Shown piece by piece: positions 8,811 through 20,761 of a DNA stretch of 64,000 nt. Every line of letters starts with the position of its first letter. Position 1 is the first letter of the stretch. Under the pieces are notes generated by a model. That model was not told where the DNA came from. It saw only the letters and a list, made by a program, of their open reading frames with translations, and made no database searches. The DNA is taken from positions 1 to 64,000 of the forward strand of contig JAKCVP010000010.1 of NCBI GenBank assembly GCA_023512835.1. The letters are read 5' to 3'. The position numbers were made by a program, and so were the translations under genes. Source of the stretch: Taxillus chinensis (Eukaryota; Streptophyta; Magnoliopsida; Santalales; Loranthaceae).

Positions 8811-11609
8811 AATTGCCGTCGATGGCAGCAGCTTGAGCCACCAAAAGCCATGAGGGTTGGGGAAGTGCTACTATATTGCGATCCTCCGCACTGTGTGGCC
8901 CAAACAACGGATGTTCAGCGACTCCAGGTCCTCCTTGTTGGAGCGGCATAGTCATCGAGTACTGTAGACCTTGAATGAGATTAATGCGTATGTTCTGAGG
9001 CGTTAATTCAGCTTGATGACATCACTGGGGCTGTGGCGGTCATCACGCAAGGGTCAGAAACGTGTATGACGTGCTCATGGACCGGTCATCAGGAGTGGAT
9101 CCCGTAGCATCCTTTTGCTGGGCTGTGCGCTTGCCACATGCCGAGCGATTTGGGGAAATGGAAATCTGACTTCGCTCCAGCAGCGAATGGCCTTTTCCTT
9201 TCTTTCTTTCTTTCTTTTTGTTGGCGCCATGAAGTACTGTTCAATACAATACGTGTCAGGATGGATAGCGGACCTATCGCAGACTGAGATCAAATGTCTG
9301 GAGAAGTTGGTGAATTAGATTGTGTTCATCGACATCGCTGAAACCTGCGTTGCCCTCTATCAGGCCAGGTAAGACCGTACTCTTAGCTTGAGAATCCGAG
9401 GATGGAATCCAAGCGCGAGTAGCTAGACAACGCCGTCTGTTTGACGTTGGGAAGGTCTAATCATGCTGGAAACGCGCCTGGGACCAGCCGATACTGAGTA
9501 AACCCTGTAATCTGGTTCTCACGGTGGGTAGATCTCTTCTAGACTACGTGCAGGTACCAGGATTCAGAGTTGGACAATGGACATCAATAGATCCATTCGT
9601 CATTCACACGCTCTCAAGAGTATATCTGTACCATAACGGTACATTCCTCCCTCACCTAGACAGATTTAATGCTAAGATCAATTAGCCCTAGCCGTCTGGA
9701 TCGAGCGAGCTGCGGGTGTAGTTCTTACTACCTTACAACTATGTGCCTAAAAGCGCTCAACTCGGCTTTCCTTTCTTGCCAAGACCTATCCTCTAGATCG
9801 CAGAAGTATCGTCTATGTCAGAGAGCTGGATGACAGGCTGAAGCGTGTGGGAAATGCGGCTAAGCGTTTAGATGCTGCGCTTTGATCTCTTGGAGCGCTT
9901 TTGGGGTAGGGTAGCCGACAATTATTTCGCGAGCACAGAAGAAGGTTTGTATCATGCATTCATGAAGTCGATAGACATGAAGATCGTTATGCGATTACCC
10001 TGCAAACTTGAATGCATCAGCTCACTTGATCAGCTCGCGTTAGACCGGGCCACCGATGCTGTCGAGCGGCGGACAGAGTGAACGTCCATGGAAGCTGCAC
10101 GTAGTGGAAAGCGACATGCTGTACCCAGGTTGAGAAATGGCGCGAGATGCCTTTGCGATTATACGGATCGGGAAGACGCCGGCTCTCGTCGAGCAACAGG
10201 AGGTTTGGGTCGGGTAGGATTGGGTTGAGAGTAGAGACTACTGATGGGTGGTTAATCAGCGCCAAGTCACACCCTAGTCAATGGCTGTGCACTGACGACC
10301 CGCGTGACGGGCATGAGCGACGCTTCTGGCACAAGTCCCCGTGACAAAGAGCAGAGAAGAATTATTCTATTTGTCTCTGTATACCATGGCTATTGACTAC
10401 ATATGAAAAGACCCTATGTGCACTCATTTGAGGCTGTTTGTGCCTTTGGTACTGCAAATTGGCCTCTTGGCAATTTGCATCCTAGTCACGTGCGACGATG
10501 TAGGCTTTCGAGCCACAAGCAAACTTCCTACGATTTGCATCCACCCATTCAACACAGCATCGACACTTGCCGGACCGACAAACAGAGTACTGTAAATGCC
10601 AAGTGCCCTGATCGTGGTAGTGAAGCGTGACCATTGTCCGACTGCCCGAGTCCGGCATTTGCCCTGGCCCTTTTCATCGCTTCTGTCTGGAGGGCAACAA
10701 GACCAACAGCTGACCACTGATCGACACTGCGCTTGCTTTCCCACCTCGGCCCTTCTCGCTGTTGGCAGATACTGTACATACATGTACGCCCAAAAAGGTC
10801 CAGACCAATAACGACTAGGCCTTGAAATCCCTGGCAGACCCTGGTTGTGTTTCACTACGACTGTTGAATCCTCTCAAAGCCCCCAATGGCGCAGGGCAAG
10901 ACATGCGCCAATCGTGAATCATCACCAAAGGGGTCAACATGAGCTCGGTTCTCAAAGTTGCCCATACATACATACCGAAAGGAGAACTTTACGTCGTGTC
11001 AGGATCATCCATGCGACTCTTCCGACGAGGCTTGAGGTCAAGTAAACCGAATCCCGTGGTCTCTGCAACGACCTCGACCAGTTTGCGCATGCGGTCAAGA
11101 GTCAACTAGCCAGACAGCCTGCTGCGATTTGCAACTCCGAAGTCGAGTTGTAATGGCTTCCTGCTAAATGATCATATGATAGATTTTCTCGGCAACCATA
11201 GCGTTAAACCACGCGTCTTGGACAAGCCCCCGTGCCAAACCTTGTCCTTGCCCACGCCGACCAAGACTACCATGTCGTCTTCCATATTTTGCTGCAGTCC
11301 CTAGCTCGACGCACGGCATACAGATCTTGGGTAGCACTCACGAGAACTTTGTATCGACAGGGTATCAGGATTTAAACAAGTATTGTTGATTAGTCAGTAG
11401 CGACGACACGTGATATTAACATACTGGCATCCATTGTAGCATGCGTGGTACCTAGGTGACTCAGACTTTGCGCCTGGCTTGCAAATTTTCGAATCTCACA
11501 ACGCTTACGTTCGCGAGAGCCTATTTGAGCCTATTGGATCGATATTTTCTGCATTCTAAAAACTTGTCCCAAAATTGACCCTCTAATCTGTCAGGACTTC
11601 TCCCTCTGG
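8811..11609. other. 2.8 kb without an intact gene, fragments only
   Basis: Nothing intact is recognised. Short protein-like open stretches occur at 9461-9685 (+), 9872-10081 (+, LLERFWGRVADNYF) and 10265-10017 (-, LLLLDESRRLPDPYNRKGI), none with a family I can name. A (CTTT)5 repeat lies at about 9198-9217, and a TACCTAGGT motif near 11450. Given the two relics to the left, this may be the rest of a decayed cluster, but no short-chain dehydrogenase (ABA4-type) or second P450 signature was found by eye. Confidence 0.5.
9461..9685 (+). other. Open fragment of unknown origin (74 codons, no start)
   Basis: One frame is open for 74 codons and ends at TAG 9683-9685. It begins just after a stop and has no early ATG. 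The middle reads VQVPGFRVGQWTSIDPF, followed by a segment rich in Tyr, Leu and His. The composition looks coding, but I do not recognise the family and see no splice partners. Confidence 0.2.
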
Positions 11610-13712
11610 TCAAGGTCCAATGACCGGCAAGATTAAATGGCTGCTCTGGTTGGAATCAGGCAGACCACAGTGAATTGAGACAACTCCGTGCCCAGCGACA
11701 TACATTCCAGGCTCTTCATCCACCTCGAGCGTGGCTTGATCAACCGGGGGAAATGCGCCTTTGTCGACTCCGTTGATTCTTGCTCTGAGCTTTTCTCCTT
11801 TGCGGAAAAACATACCAATTGGCGTGGTGCATAGATCGACGAGTACAATCTCGTCATCTTTCAGGAAATGTTCCTCACTATTCTCGGCAATAGGAAAGCC
11901 CGGTATGGCTTCCTGATCGCGCGCGTTTAGTCTGCGCGAGAGCCTGCGCTGACCTTTGGGGCCTTTGTACAGCAGAAACGAAGCCTCTTTGACCAGACCC
12001 AGACGAGCCACTGTGCGGACGGCATATGCCTGTGGAGCAACTTGGAAGGGTACAATGAGCTGTGATCCAACGTAGCCACTCTCGAGTACTTTTTCAACAT
12101 TCAAAAAGATGTCCGAGTCTTCGGCGTTGACAAGCGAAACGGCAAGCCGACTTTCAAGAGGTCCACATAAGGTCGTGTCCTCCTCAAATGTGTATTCAAA
12201 GACCACTTCGTCATTTGCTGCTTTGTACTTGACCTCCCAAGGTTGAGGGTAAGTCCTCGACAGAGTCTTGCTTTTCCCTTCAAGGAAAACTTTTACGGGC
12301 CTGGTCTCAACAGGCGGGAAGGCTGAAGAAGTTAGTAATGTACCGGTTAGCGGCCACGGGTTCGCTGTATCAATTATTTTCCCTCTGAATCGTGGAGTTG
12401 TCTCCCACCCATTGTCAATGCCCTTCAGGTAATGATCATAGAAGCGATGAAGGTCAGTCCGGTTGACTTCATCATAGTAATCAGGCCATTCGATACTATC
12501 GTGGACGCGCAACCATTTCTCACTCTTCAGACGCAGGTATGACCGGAAGGTGCCATATACGTGAATTGGGTTGGACCAACTCGCAGTCACGTATGCAGGT
12601 ACTTCGATTTGCTATTCAATGCTTAGTCTTGGTGTCGTAGCTGGGTGAGCAGAAGCACATACGTCGACTTTGGCCGCTTTGTCGAGATGATACTCACCGT
12701 GCAACGGATGCCTAACACCCATTTCCATAGTGTTCTCCCAGGAGTTCTCTCCGGCATTGACCTGCAAGATTTGGAGGAGAAAGTTGAGCGCTGCTCTGGA
12801 CGGCACGCTTCCCCTGGACCCAGACTCTCTGTATGCATCTGCGAAACCTTCCCACTGGGGCCAAGTCAGAATGTGATCCAAGGGACACTGAGGATTTGCA
12901 CTTACAGGTGCAATGGCTGCAAGATGTTTCGGCTTTTCTGCCGCAATGAACCACTGTACTATCATGAGGGTGGCACCTTCACCACGGGACATGAGTCGAC
13001 TTTACCTGTGTTATACTGAGATATGAGTTACCACTCATGCTTACTTTACCGTTGCACCAATCGCGACTTCCCACCCAGTCCACGAGGTCTGCACCGTCAC
13101 GTCCCTCTTGGGTACCAAAATTGTATATGTCACCTTCGCTTTTTCCAGCACCACGTGGATCAGGGTTGATAATAGCATAGCCATTGTTCACCTAGCCTGT
13201 GTGAGCTTACAGCTGTATTCATCGGAAGAGGAGGGGAAGTCACTGACCCAGTACGCAGGGTCGGGGCCCTCCCATTTCTGCCACTCTGACAGCTTTGAGA
13301 GAGGGACACCCATACGAAAGGGAAAGTCATCCAAGACCTGATTGCCTTTGCCAGGCTGCTTGCCGTACGGTGACCATGCAACCAGGGCAGGAGTCTTGAT
13401 AGCGTCGCTCGTCGGCCTGAAAATGTCGACAAAAATTTTGGTTCCATCACGAAGCTGTGGGCAGTCGGATCAATATGGGCTCAGCCTTGGGTGGGAGCAT
13501 GCGCTTACAAAGACGGGCTGGTCACGCTCGAATAGTATATCACAAGGAAGTGGCAGGCATCCTCGTCGTCGTACGCTACCCTTTTTCAGGATGATTGTTG
13601 CGGTGCCGAATTCCTTGGGATCCCAGCGTGCTTTTGGATGAGACAGTGAGAGGGCCTTTGGCTGGCGAGGATCGCCGAAGATGATCTTGAGACCTCCTAT
13701 CTCGGTAGCCAT
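11610..13712 (-). CDS. CocE/NonD family hydrolase (X-Pro dipeptidyl-peptidase S15-like)
   Basis: Six exons (13712-13509, 13454-13248, 13191-13006, 12953-12906, 12854-12663, 12611-11610), all joining in phase 0, give 612 aa. The alpha/beta-hydrolase core begins with LRDGTKIFVDIFRP. It continues with the oxyanion-side segment NPDPRGAGKSEGD and the nucleophile elbow SMSGNSYLS (Ser193), and later WLRVHDSIEWPDYY, a candidate for the triad His. After about residue 350 comes a beta-rich region like the PepX C-terminal domain (for example GEKLRARINGV). The family cleaves acyl, ester or amide bonds; the natural substrate of fungal members is mostly unknown. No signal peptide is seen. Alternative starts in the same upstream open frame exist, but ATG 13712 fits the start of the conserved sequence best. 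Confidence 0.85.
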
Positions 13713-14851
13713 TTTGGTGGCAGTGCTAGATGCTAGAGGTTGAGAGAGTGCTGAGAATATGGTATCGGTCCTTGCATGAGACGAGGACCTCGGGATGCCC
13801 AGCCTCAGCACAGTTGTCTGCAGCGTCTTGCCCGGTCTGGCGATGGAGCCGTTGATCAAGTCGTTAGCGCCGCCGTTCAGGGCTTCCGAGACACCAGAGC
13901 TAGCCAATATCGCGGAACAGAGACAACGTCGTGGCTCATCCTCACTTCTGCAGAGCACTGGTCATTGTTGCATTGTAGATGGTCTTATTAGACGGACAGT
14001 AATAGAAGTACAGTAAAGCGCGAAAGGTTAGCCAAATTTGAAAAGGCGAATCTACCCACATCACCTCCGCGCGCGCTACGAGCAGCAATTCATATTCTGC
14101 AATGCTGCCTATCCTAGAGTGAGGATACAGTACAGTAGCGTAGAAAGGCAAGGATGAAGCAGGAAGAGACTAAGACTGGGCAAAGAATCGATGTGATGAC
14201 AGACCATAGATGCAGGAGCAGCGACGGGAGTGAGCACACCGACCCACATAGTACCTACCTAGGTACGATGGATGCCACGGATTCCCCGTCCGATTCTGTT
14301 GTCTTGGCAGCATCCAGGTGGTGCCTGAACCTACATGGTCACATGCATACGCACTACCATAAGCCCAGGTAGGCGAATAAACCACTTATGATGGCCGCAC
14401 ACAGATCGTGCCGCTGAGAAGTTATTCCTGACGACTCCTGTGATTTGCTGTTGACAAAGGCACGGGAGCCGTGACGGTCATGTGACATGGCTCCGACGCA
14501 CTGGACGCGGCGCTATACGGTAGAAGCAAAGTCAAGCTTGTGAGGAAAATTGCTATCGTAATGGACGCGACTGGCTAACTGTAATAATTTGAGACGAGAC
14601 TGGGCGACTACGAGTAATCCGCCCGACCTTGCTGTGGCCGAGCACTGGACCAACTGCAATGAACGTCGCACGTGAAAGTGACGGAATGCGGCTCAACAGA
14701 CATTGGCAGCAATGTCGACGCGACCATGTCCAAACTACAAGGCACCAGGGCCATTATTTCGAATTCTGCGAATGCTTCTCGTCTTGCTACAGACACTCGA
14801 TCGGATCTGGCTGCGCGAGCAAAGAGCACACTCTACCACTGTACCCACATC
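13713..14851. other. Divergent spacer between hydrolase and MGMT, no gene seen
   Basis: This is the shared upstream region of the minus-strand hydrolase and the plus-strand methyltransferase. The methyltransferase frame is open upstream to 14672, where another ATG occurs, so its N-terminus could be 60 residues longer. A palindromic gtacctacctaggtac lies at 14251-14266. No other gene was recognised. Confidence 0.5.
14251..14266. repeat. Palindromic TACCTA/TAGGTA motif
   Basis: The sequence gtacctacctaggtac contains a perfect CCTAGG core flanked by GTAC at both ends. Related motifs recur in other spacers of this window (for example 25011-25039 and 56791-56855). Confidence 0.7.
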
Positions 14852-15484
14852 ATGGTCCTCAAGCGCCGCCGGACCGTGTCGTCGACCCCATCGCCGTCCA
14901 AGCGCACCAGACTCCAAAGCATACGTCAGTTCCTTCATGTTTCTCCGAGGATCGAACAAGCCAGGGTCACGTCATACGTAGCATCATCAAGATCAATAAG
15001 GTCAGAGGTACTCGACGACACGGGGCTCGATACTTACGCCACCATTCGATCAGCAACCGACGCCGCGCGCAATGACCCAGCCGCACTCGAGGCCGCTCGC
15101 GACAAGATCAGGCATAATCCCAAACTGAGCGATTTTCGAAAACTCACGCTCCTCCTCTTGTCCCAGGTTCCACGCGGGCGCTGGACGACATATCAGTGTC
15201 TCGCAAACGCAGCGGCGATGGTGCAGGGGCAAGGCAAGAAAGGTAGCGCGCGAGCCTTGGGAAGCGCCATGAGAAACAATCCTTGTGCGCCAATTGTGCC
15301 CTGTCATCGTGTTCTAGCAAGCGACGGGACAATTGGCGGGTTCGCAGGCGAGACAACGAAAAAGGGCGCCGCAGAAGGAGAGAAGGTGTGCAGGAAGCGT
15401 GAGATGTTGAGAGAGGAAGGTGTGCAATTTGAGAGTAATGGAAAGGTCAAAGGCCTACCATTTCGCGATTTCACCACGCCTTGA
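14852..15484 (+). CDS. O6-methylguanine-DNA methyltransferase (MGMT-type)
   Basis: A single exon of 210 aa from ATG 14852. It encodes the suicide DNA-repair protein that moves the alkyl group from O6-alkylguanine to its own cysteine. The C-terminal DNA-binding domain (about residues 95-200) shows VPRGRWTTYQCLA, then GSARALGSAMRNNP (helix-turn-helix and Asn hinge), then the acceptor motif PCHRV with Cys151. GTIGGFAG follows. The N-terminal half is short and low in similarity to the human enzyme, as in many fungal proteins. The first 25 residues are very basic (KRRR...SKRTR) and could direct it to the nucleus. An in-frame ATG at 14672 would add 60 residues without family features. The gene is convergent with ORC5, with only 35 bases between the stop codons. 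Confidence 0.9.
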   Translation: MVLKRRRTVSSTPSPSKRTRLQSIRQFLHVSPRIEQARVTSYVASSRSIRSEVLDDTGLDTYATIRSATDAARNDPAALEAARDKIRHNPKLSDFRKLTLLLLSQVPRGRWTTYQCLANAAAMVQGQGKKGSARALGSAMRNNPCAPIVPCHRVLASDGTIGGFAGETTKKGAAEGEKVCRKREMLREEGVQFESNGKVKGLPFRDFTTP

Positions 15485-15519
15485 GAGTCGTTTCTCATGC
15501 ATTGACGGCGTCGCTCCTA

Positions 15520-16961
15520 TTATACCTCCGCAAACATCTCGCCTATTTCAAAGTTTACGCTTCGTGCAAGGCTCACAATAAAGTCCTCTGTTATGTTGGC
15601 TTTCAACCTGCTGGCAGAGTCTAGACCATCTCCGGATCCGAGACCGCTTTTGACAAGCAGACGCAAACTCAGTAGCGTTGCAATCTGCGTGTAAAGATCA
15701 GCGGTAGGCACTACGGGGTGCGGAACTATGTAGTGAAAAATAGCCACCATCCTCTCTAAGACGAACGCCGATGGCGCAAGAAGACGCCGCGATATCCTCC
15801 TGTTCTTCGGGGGCCTGCCAAGTGCCGCTCCATGCGCCCTCTTCCGTCTCTTCTTCTCGGAATATCGCATGAAAAATGTCGAGTCAGTGCGAGCCGGATT
15901 GTACGACGCAAGATATGCCGCGCAGAGAAGAAATTTTGAGTAGTAAGGCAAGTCATACGTAGTCGCGGTTCTTGCATCTTGCTGCTCGAGGGGCGTAGGG
16001 GCGAGCCGTTCAAGCAAGGGCTCTTCACTCTGGAAAAGGGTTCTGTTCGCTATCATGAGCTTAGCAAAGTCATTCTTTGGGACCGTTCCATTTTCGACGG
16101 GCGCCACGAATCTATGCCAAACCTTTGTTGACAAGCTGCGGAAGGCAATGATATCAGAAATGCCGCCCGAAAGCGAGGAATGCAGAGCCTTCAAGAAGTC
16201 CTTGTACAGGGGCGAGTTAGGAAGTTCCATAGCGACCTCCTTCGAAAGTTTTCCATCGAGTGACGATGGTTCAGTGTCGAGGATTGTGACGAGTTCAGAG
16301 CCAGTGTAAGAGGGAAAGTAGACATGAGGCACGCCAGAGACATGCAAGAGCCGAGACGAAGGAGTCGTGACAATGAAGATGACAGTCAGACCAGGTATCT
16401 TCTTAATGTAAGTCGAATGACGATCAGTCCGAAACCTCAGAAAACGTACAATTTCTCCAAACCGTGCCAGCGCCTGCAGCAGTGCACTAGGGGCATCGCT
16501 GCGCTCATCAATGCCATCTAGCGCCAGGACGACTTTGTCAAACGCAGGGAGTAAGCTCTGAAGTTGAGCACTAAGCGCATTGACACTGTCGCATCCTGCA
16601 AAGCGCTGCCGGTCAGCCACTAAGCCCAAAGTTCTGGCCAAGGCAAGGCATGAGGAAGCTATGCGCTCCAGTAAATGTCGACCTGTAATGCATTCGGCGC
16701 ATGCAATGACCACATGCGGTGTGGCGATCTCTTTGAGGACATGGCTCACAATGAGGCTTTTTCCCGTAGCTGGGAGACCATGTACCACAATTGAGGTAGG
16801 TGCTGGCACGCCGGGCTGTGAGAATTAGCTACGATAAGGCCGTGACGCTGGTAGAGGGCTTTACTCACAGCAAGGAGATGAGCAAGGTGTTGAATCTGGT
16901 TTCTGCGACACTTGTATCTGCCATTAAGACCTCTTATTGCGGCTTGAAGCTGTGTGGCCAT
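15520..16961 (-). CDS. ORC5: Origin recognition complex subunit 5
   Basis: Exon 1 (16961-16869) encodes an N-terminal helix (RRNQIQHLAHLLA). A 53-nt intron GTGAGT..CACAG leads to exon 2 (16815-15520). The AAA+ domain carries Walker A GLPATGKS and a Walker B-like VVLALDGID; the C-terminal ORC5 winged-helix region includes FHYIVPHPVVPTADLYTQIA and LLSLRLLVKSG. ORC5 is an ATP-binding subunit of the nuclear origin recognition complex, which loads MCM2-7 on replication origins. Inside exon 2 an insertion RFLRFRTDRHSTYIKK begins with GTACGT and ends in AAG just before IPGLTVIF. This is almost certainly a 51-nt intron of 3n length; removing it restores FGEI-IPGLTVIF and gives 445 aa instead of 462. 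A start at 17015 is also possible. Confidence 0.92.
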
Positions 16962-19250
16962 CGGTGCATCATGCCCGAGGCTTGTACAAAGAGATGCATG
17001 GGCGTGATGGGCCACGAAAGCACTCGTAGTTCGAGCGTCAGCCGTGATGCGGGAGACGCGACCGCGCGTTGCTGACTAAGCCACCACCGCCATGCCAAGT
17101 TCCGACTAGACCAGACTGGACCTCAATCTTCACCACCGTGACCACTCAAGTGCTGTGAACTTTGAAGTTAGTAGGATCCCTCGGATACATTCTCGAAGCT
17201 GACGTGGAGGAGAAGCCAGCTCTACCATCAGGGCAGTAGAAAGAACGGACCTGGCTTCGCTTCGAGAACTCTGGAACCCTCGGAAGCTCTGGGAAAGTCG
17301 AAGACTACACATATGCACCCTGCACAGCGCCACAGTTCTGGAGTTCTTGGTATCCAGGACAGATCGAAGAATTTGACGATCACCACATGAAGTTGCGTGA
17401 CTGACAATTCACTGCCGCCATTGCCTGTAATTGGCCACCCGGTGCAGTCTCGGAGCTATTCAGCAGCCAAACAGCAGAGACTGCTGGATGCAAACGTTTC
17501 TCATGTCACTCAACGCGTTGAATGCAAAGAAACTACAAGATGCGATTCCAAGTGAACAGAGTCAGATTCTAAAAAGCCTTAGACTCAATGCAGTGGTACT
17601 ACAGCTGAGAAAGCGATGGCCATTCATCTGCCTCGTCCTTCAAAGTGCACTCGGCGTAGCACAGACGTACCCACGCGACATGAGCCACGTCGATCAGCAT
17701 AACATTGGATCTGCCACATTGCGAGGAAAGACCGACCCATGTGTCTCTCACAAGTGTAGGGTTCTCCTCCTGAGAAACACGTGGGACTAGTTGCTGGATC
17801 GACACCGGTTCTTGCAAAGGCGTCGCGACTAAGGGTGCTCTAGCCGTGCTCAGACATCCTAAGAGGGCAGCATCGTTCTGCTCTGTATCTACATGACGAA
17901 GATCGTCTTTGGCAACGACAACGTCTGCAGCGGCAAGGTCATCGAGTCTGTTAATCCAGTCGTCTTCAGAGGGCTCGGGAAGGATAGCAGGAACGCCACC
18001 AGCGTGGCCGATTGGATCGTGCTCCAAGTGGCCGAGCCTCGAGGTATCTATTTGTATTCAAGAGGAGCTGACCTACCTTTGTGAGTAAACCGTACCCTTG
18101 CGCGACAGACCTTTCACTGGCTTGATAATCGTTCCTGTGAGAGGGGCTGCGAACAGAACACCCTTTCAAACCTTGTGATGCCACTGTCTTTGAGGGATGG
18201 CGTCGCGCCTGCTCAGTCATGCTTGAGGTAGAAGCTGATCGTAGAGGGCGTGCCGTTGCGCTCCTCTGGCGCATCGCTCACTTGCAATCTTGTCGCACGG
18301 AGGCAGTGCTTAGAAAAGGCGTGAAATTCTTATCCTACAGCATGTCGAAGGGGTAGCGCACAAAGATAGATTTTATGCACTGGCAGTGAAGCAATACACA
18401 TGCATCAGGGACCTGTGCATGAATGCGACCATCTGGTTGAACATCTAGCCAAGTCTTGAGCCGGTCCATTCCACATCGCGACCGAAAAACTAGTCGTTTG
18501 GTCCATCGTATTTTCCCTTCAACGAAGGTGGATCACCACGGCAAGGCCTCAGCTCAAGCCCAGACCGAAGCTCGCAAGTCTAATCGGTTTAGGATACACT
18601 GCTATCTCACACGAAACATGTCGATGACGAGGCCAAGCAAGACGGACTGGTCCTACTGAATGAAGCCAGTGCATTTGTCCGATGGGTCCTGACTTGCGCT
18701 GGTATTGATGTGCTACTGCTGGAGACGAGCGACATCTTGAGGTCGTAGATGTTCGTAAAGTCCTTTTGCGTTCCAGGCTGGAGCAAGCATCATTCTGCCA
18801 TGCCAGCACCAAGATGCTCTATCTGGCCTTAGAGGATAAGGCGGCTCCTACATAGAAGCGCTGAGACAGATAGCATCAATAATCGATGTCGCAGAATTAT
18901 AAGATTTGTTGTCGTCACTGTTGACACCTCCGCAGACGCGACACTCAGCGGGAACGTGATTCAAAGGTGGGGGGCAGATTGGAAGGCCGTCTGTGTTACG
19001 GTGCCGAACAAGAGCCCATAGGTAGGTAGATGCACAGCTCGGTTGACGAGGGCTACTAGGAGATTGCGACCAAGCTGCGTATCCAATTATCTACACAGCC
19101 CGTATCGGACGGCTGTCGATGCCTCGAGTCAGTCACTGGGTGTATTGCCACAGTCACACCAGTAGACAGGCGCTTCTGCTGAGTCCGAGGTAGCTCGCCA
19201 CGAGTCTGCTCAGGTCAAGTCAAATAGAATCAGACTAGGAGCGCCCGGGC
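16962..19250. other. 2.3 kb without a recognised gene
   Basis: Only broken open frames are present. On the minus strand, 18219-18070 (MTEQARRHPSKTVAS...) could splice through GTAGGT at about 18075 into a frame at 18027-17599 (EPSEDDWINRLDDLAA...VSQEENPTLVRDTWVG). The product is not recognised and the acceptor is unclear, so I do not call a gene. Confidence 0.3.
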
Positions 19251-19277
19251 ATTGCGATCGCCTGTGCTCGAAACTCA

Positions 19278-20079
19278 CTATCGCAGAGTCAGCAGATCGA
19301 GTGGGGGTCTTATGCGGATGGAGCACTGGCGTAGCGCAAGAGTGGTGTTCAGTGCTTCTCCGTCCAGGCCTGAAGGACTAGCAATTGCCCTCACAGACGC
19401 CGCAAGGTCTTTGAACTCAATCATAGTCTCATGCATGACAGCGGCGTAGACCTGAGCGGGCTGTATTTTGTGCAAGCATGGGGTGTTGGTGCCCCTCTCA
19501 CGTGATTTCACATGAAACACCAGGGATCAGACGCATTCCGGACGAATATACGCGCTGTATGACAGAGATACGGGAGACGATGTCCAGAGTGATTGCCTTG
19601 GGACATGGAGTCTTGACCTGCTCGCTACAGTGTACTATTGCCTGCAGATACTGCAGAACCGAGAACATACTGGACTGGTTGGCCAGGTGGCGAAGACGCT
19701 TCAGCCGTGGAAGATTGCTTGGTCGACGGCAGCCGAGCGCTTTGACATGCGGCAGCTGCTTCGTCAATGCTTGCCACAGGCCCGGTGAACTCTTTAGGAG
19801 CTGTTGATGCATACTTCGCGGCGCCATTCTCTCATGCGTAACGTCCAGCATCATCGCCCAGCGTCTAGCCAAAGTGCACCTGGGTGGATCCAAACCTGCA
19901 AGACGTGTACTGTTTGTATGCAGGCTGGCGCTCAACATACTTGCACCACAGAGGCAACGTGTGAAGAAGCGGGCGAGCGTGAGGTCTCCCACGATACCCC
20001 GTCGATCCTTTTCCGCAGGCGTGCCTGAATCCATGATCTTGTGAACGGTCCTTTCCACTAGTAGCAGAGTAGCAATCAA
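19278..20079 (-). other. Possible relic or unrecognised gene in two frames
   Basis: A minus-strand frame of 193 codons (20079-19498) is followed by a second frame (to 19278) with coding-like residues, VYAAVMHETMIEFKDLAASV. A GTGAGA..CTCAG intron would lie between them, but the phase does not join by my reading. The first frame has helical, cysteine-containing segments (SSMFSVLQYLQAIVHCSEQV). No domain is recognised; a decayed transcription-factor middle region is one guess. Treat it as unproven. Confidence 0.2.
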
Positions 20080-20761
20080 CCGACATGGCTGAGGAATGGC
20101 GGCGCTCCAGCATCAGGCGGACCCAATGCAGCTTCGGGTAATGTCGCATCGATTGGGTGGGCAATCGAGAGATGCGATTTGCTCGTTTGCTCTCGTGGCG
20201 GGGCTGCTGTTTGGGATTGATTTGTCGGCGGCTAGGATCATTGATGACGGCCATGACAGGATGCAGAAGTCGCTGCGGTGGAGCCGTGTATCGGTCTGTA
20301 GCTGTGCGAAATGCAATTCGCTGCGTCGGCTGCGTCTTTCATGCTTGGGGTGGATCGCATTGCACTCCCTGGGAAGGTACTTGCCTAGATAGGTTGTTAG
20401 AGCCAGCTGCCGATTGAGTGTTACCCCCTCCGGGGAGCTCAAGCCAAACAGGTGCAACAGGACTAGTGGCGATTGCAACTTCATCTCAGCCTTTGACGCT
20501 CGCGCTGCCACAGACGCGAATGGCTGCCCATAGTCTGCACTTGCCAAATGTGAATAGGAAATATCAAGAGGACGCGTGATGTGGTGGTGGTGTGGTATCA
20601 TTGTTTCACATGCATTCATGAGGCCTTTTCTATACAGGTATGCCGACCTTCTCGTTGTTCTGTGAAAACTCCGTCCCAATGCCAGCAAAAATAAAAGCAA
20701 ATCGCACTGCTCACGGACAATTAAGCCGGCAGTGGGGTGTGTATTCTATGGACGTCTTCGT

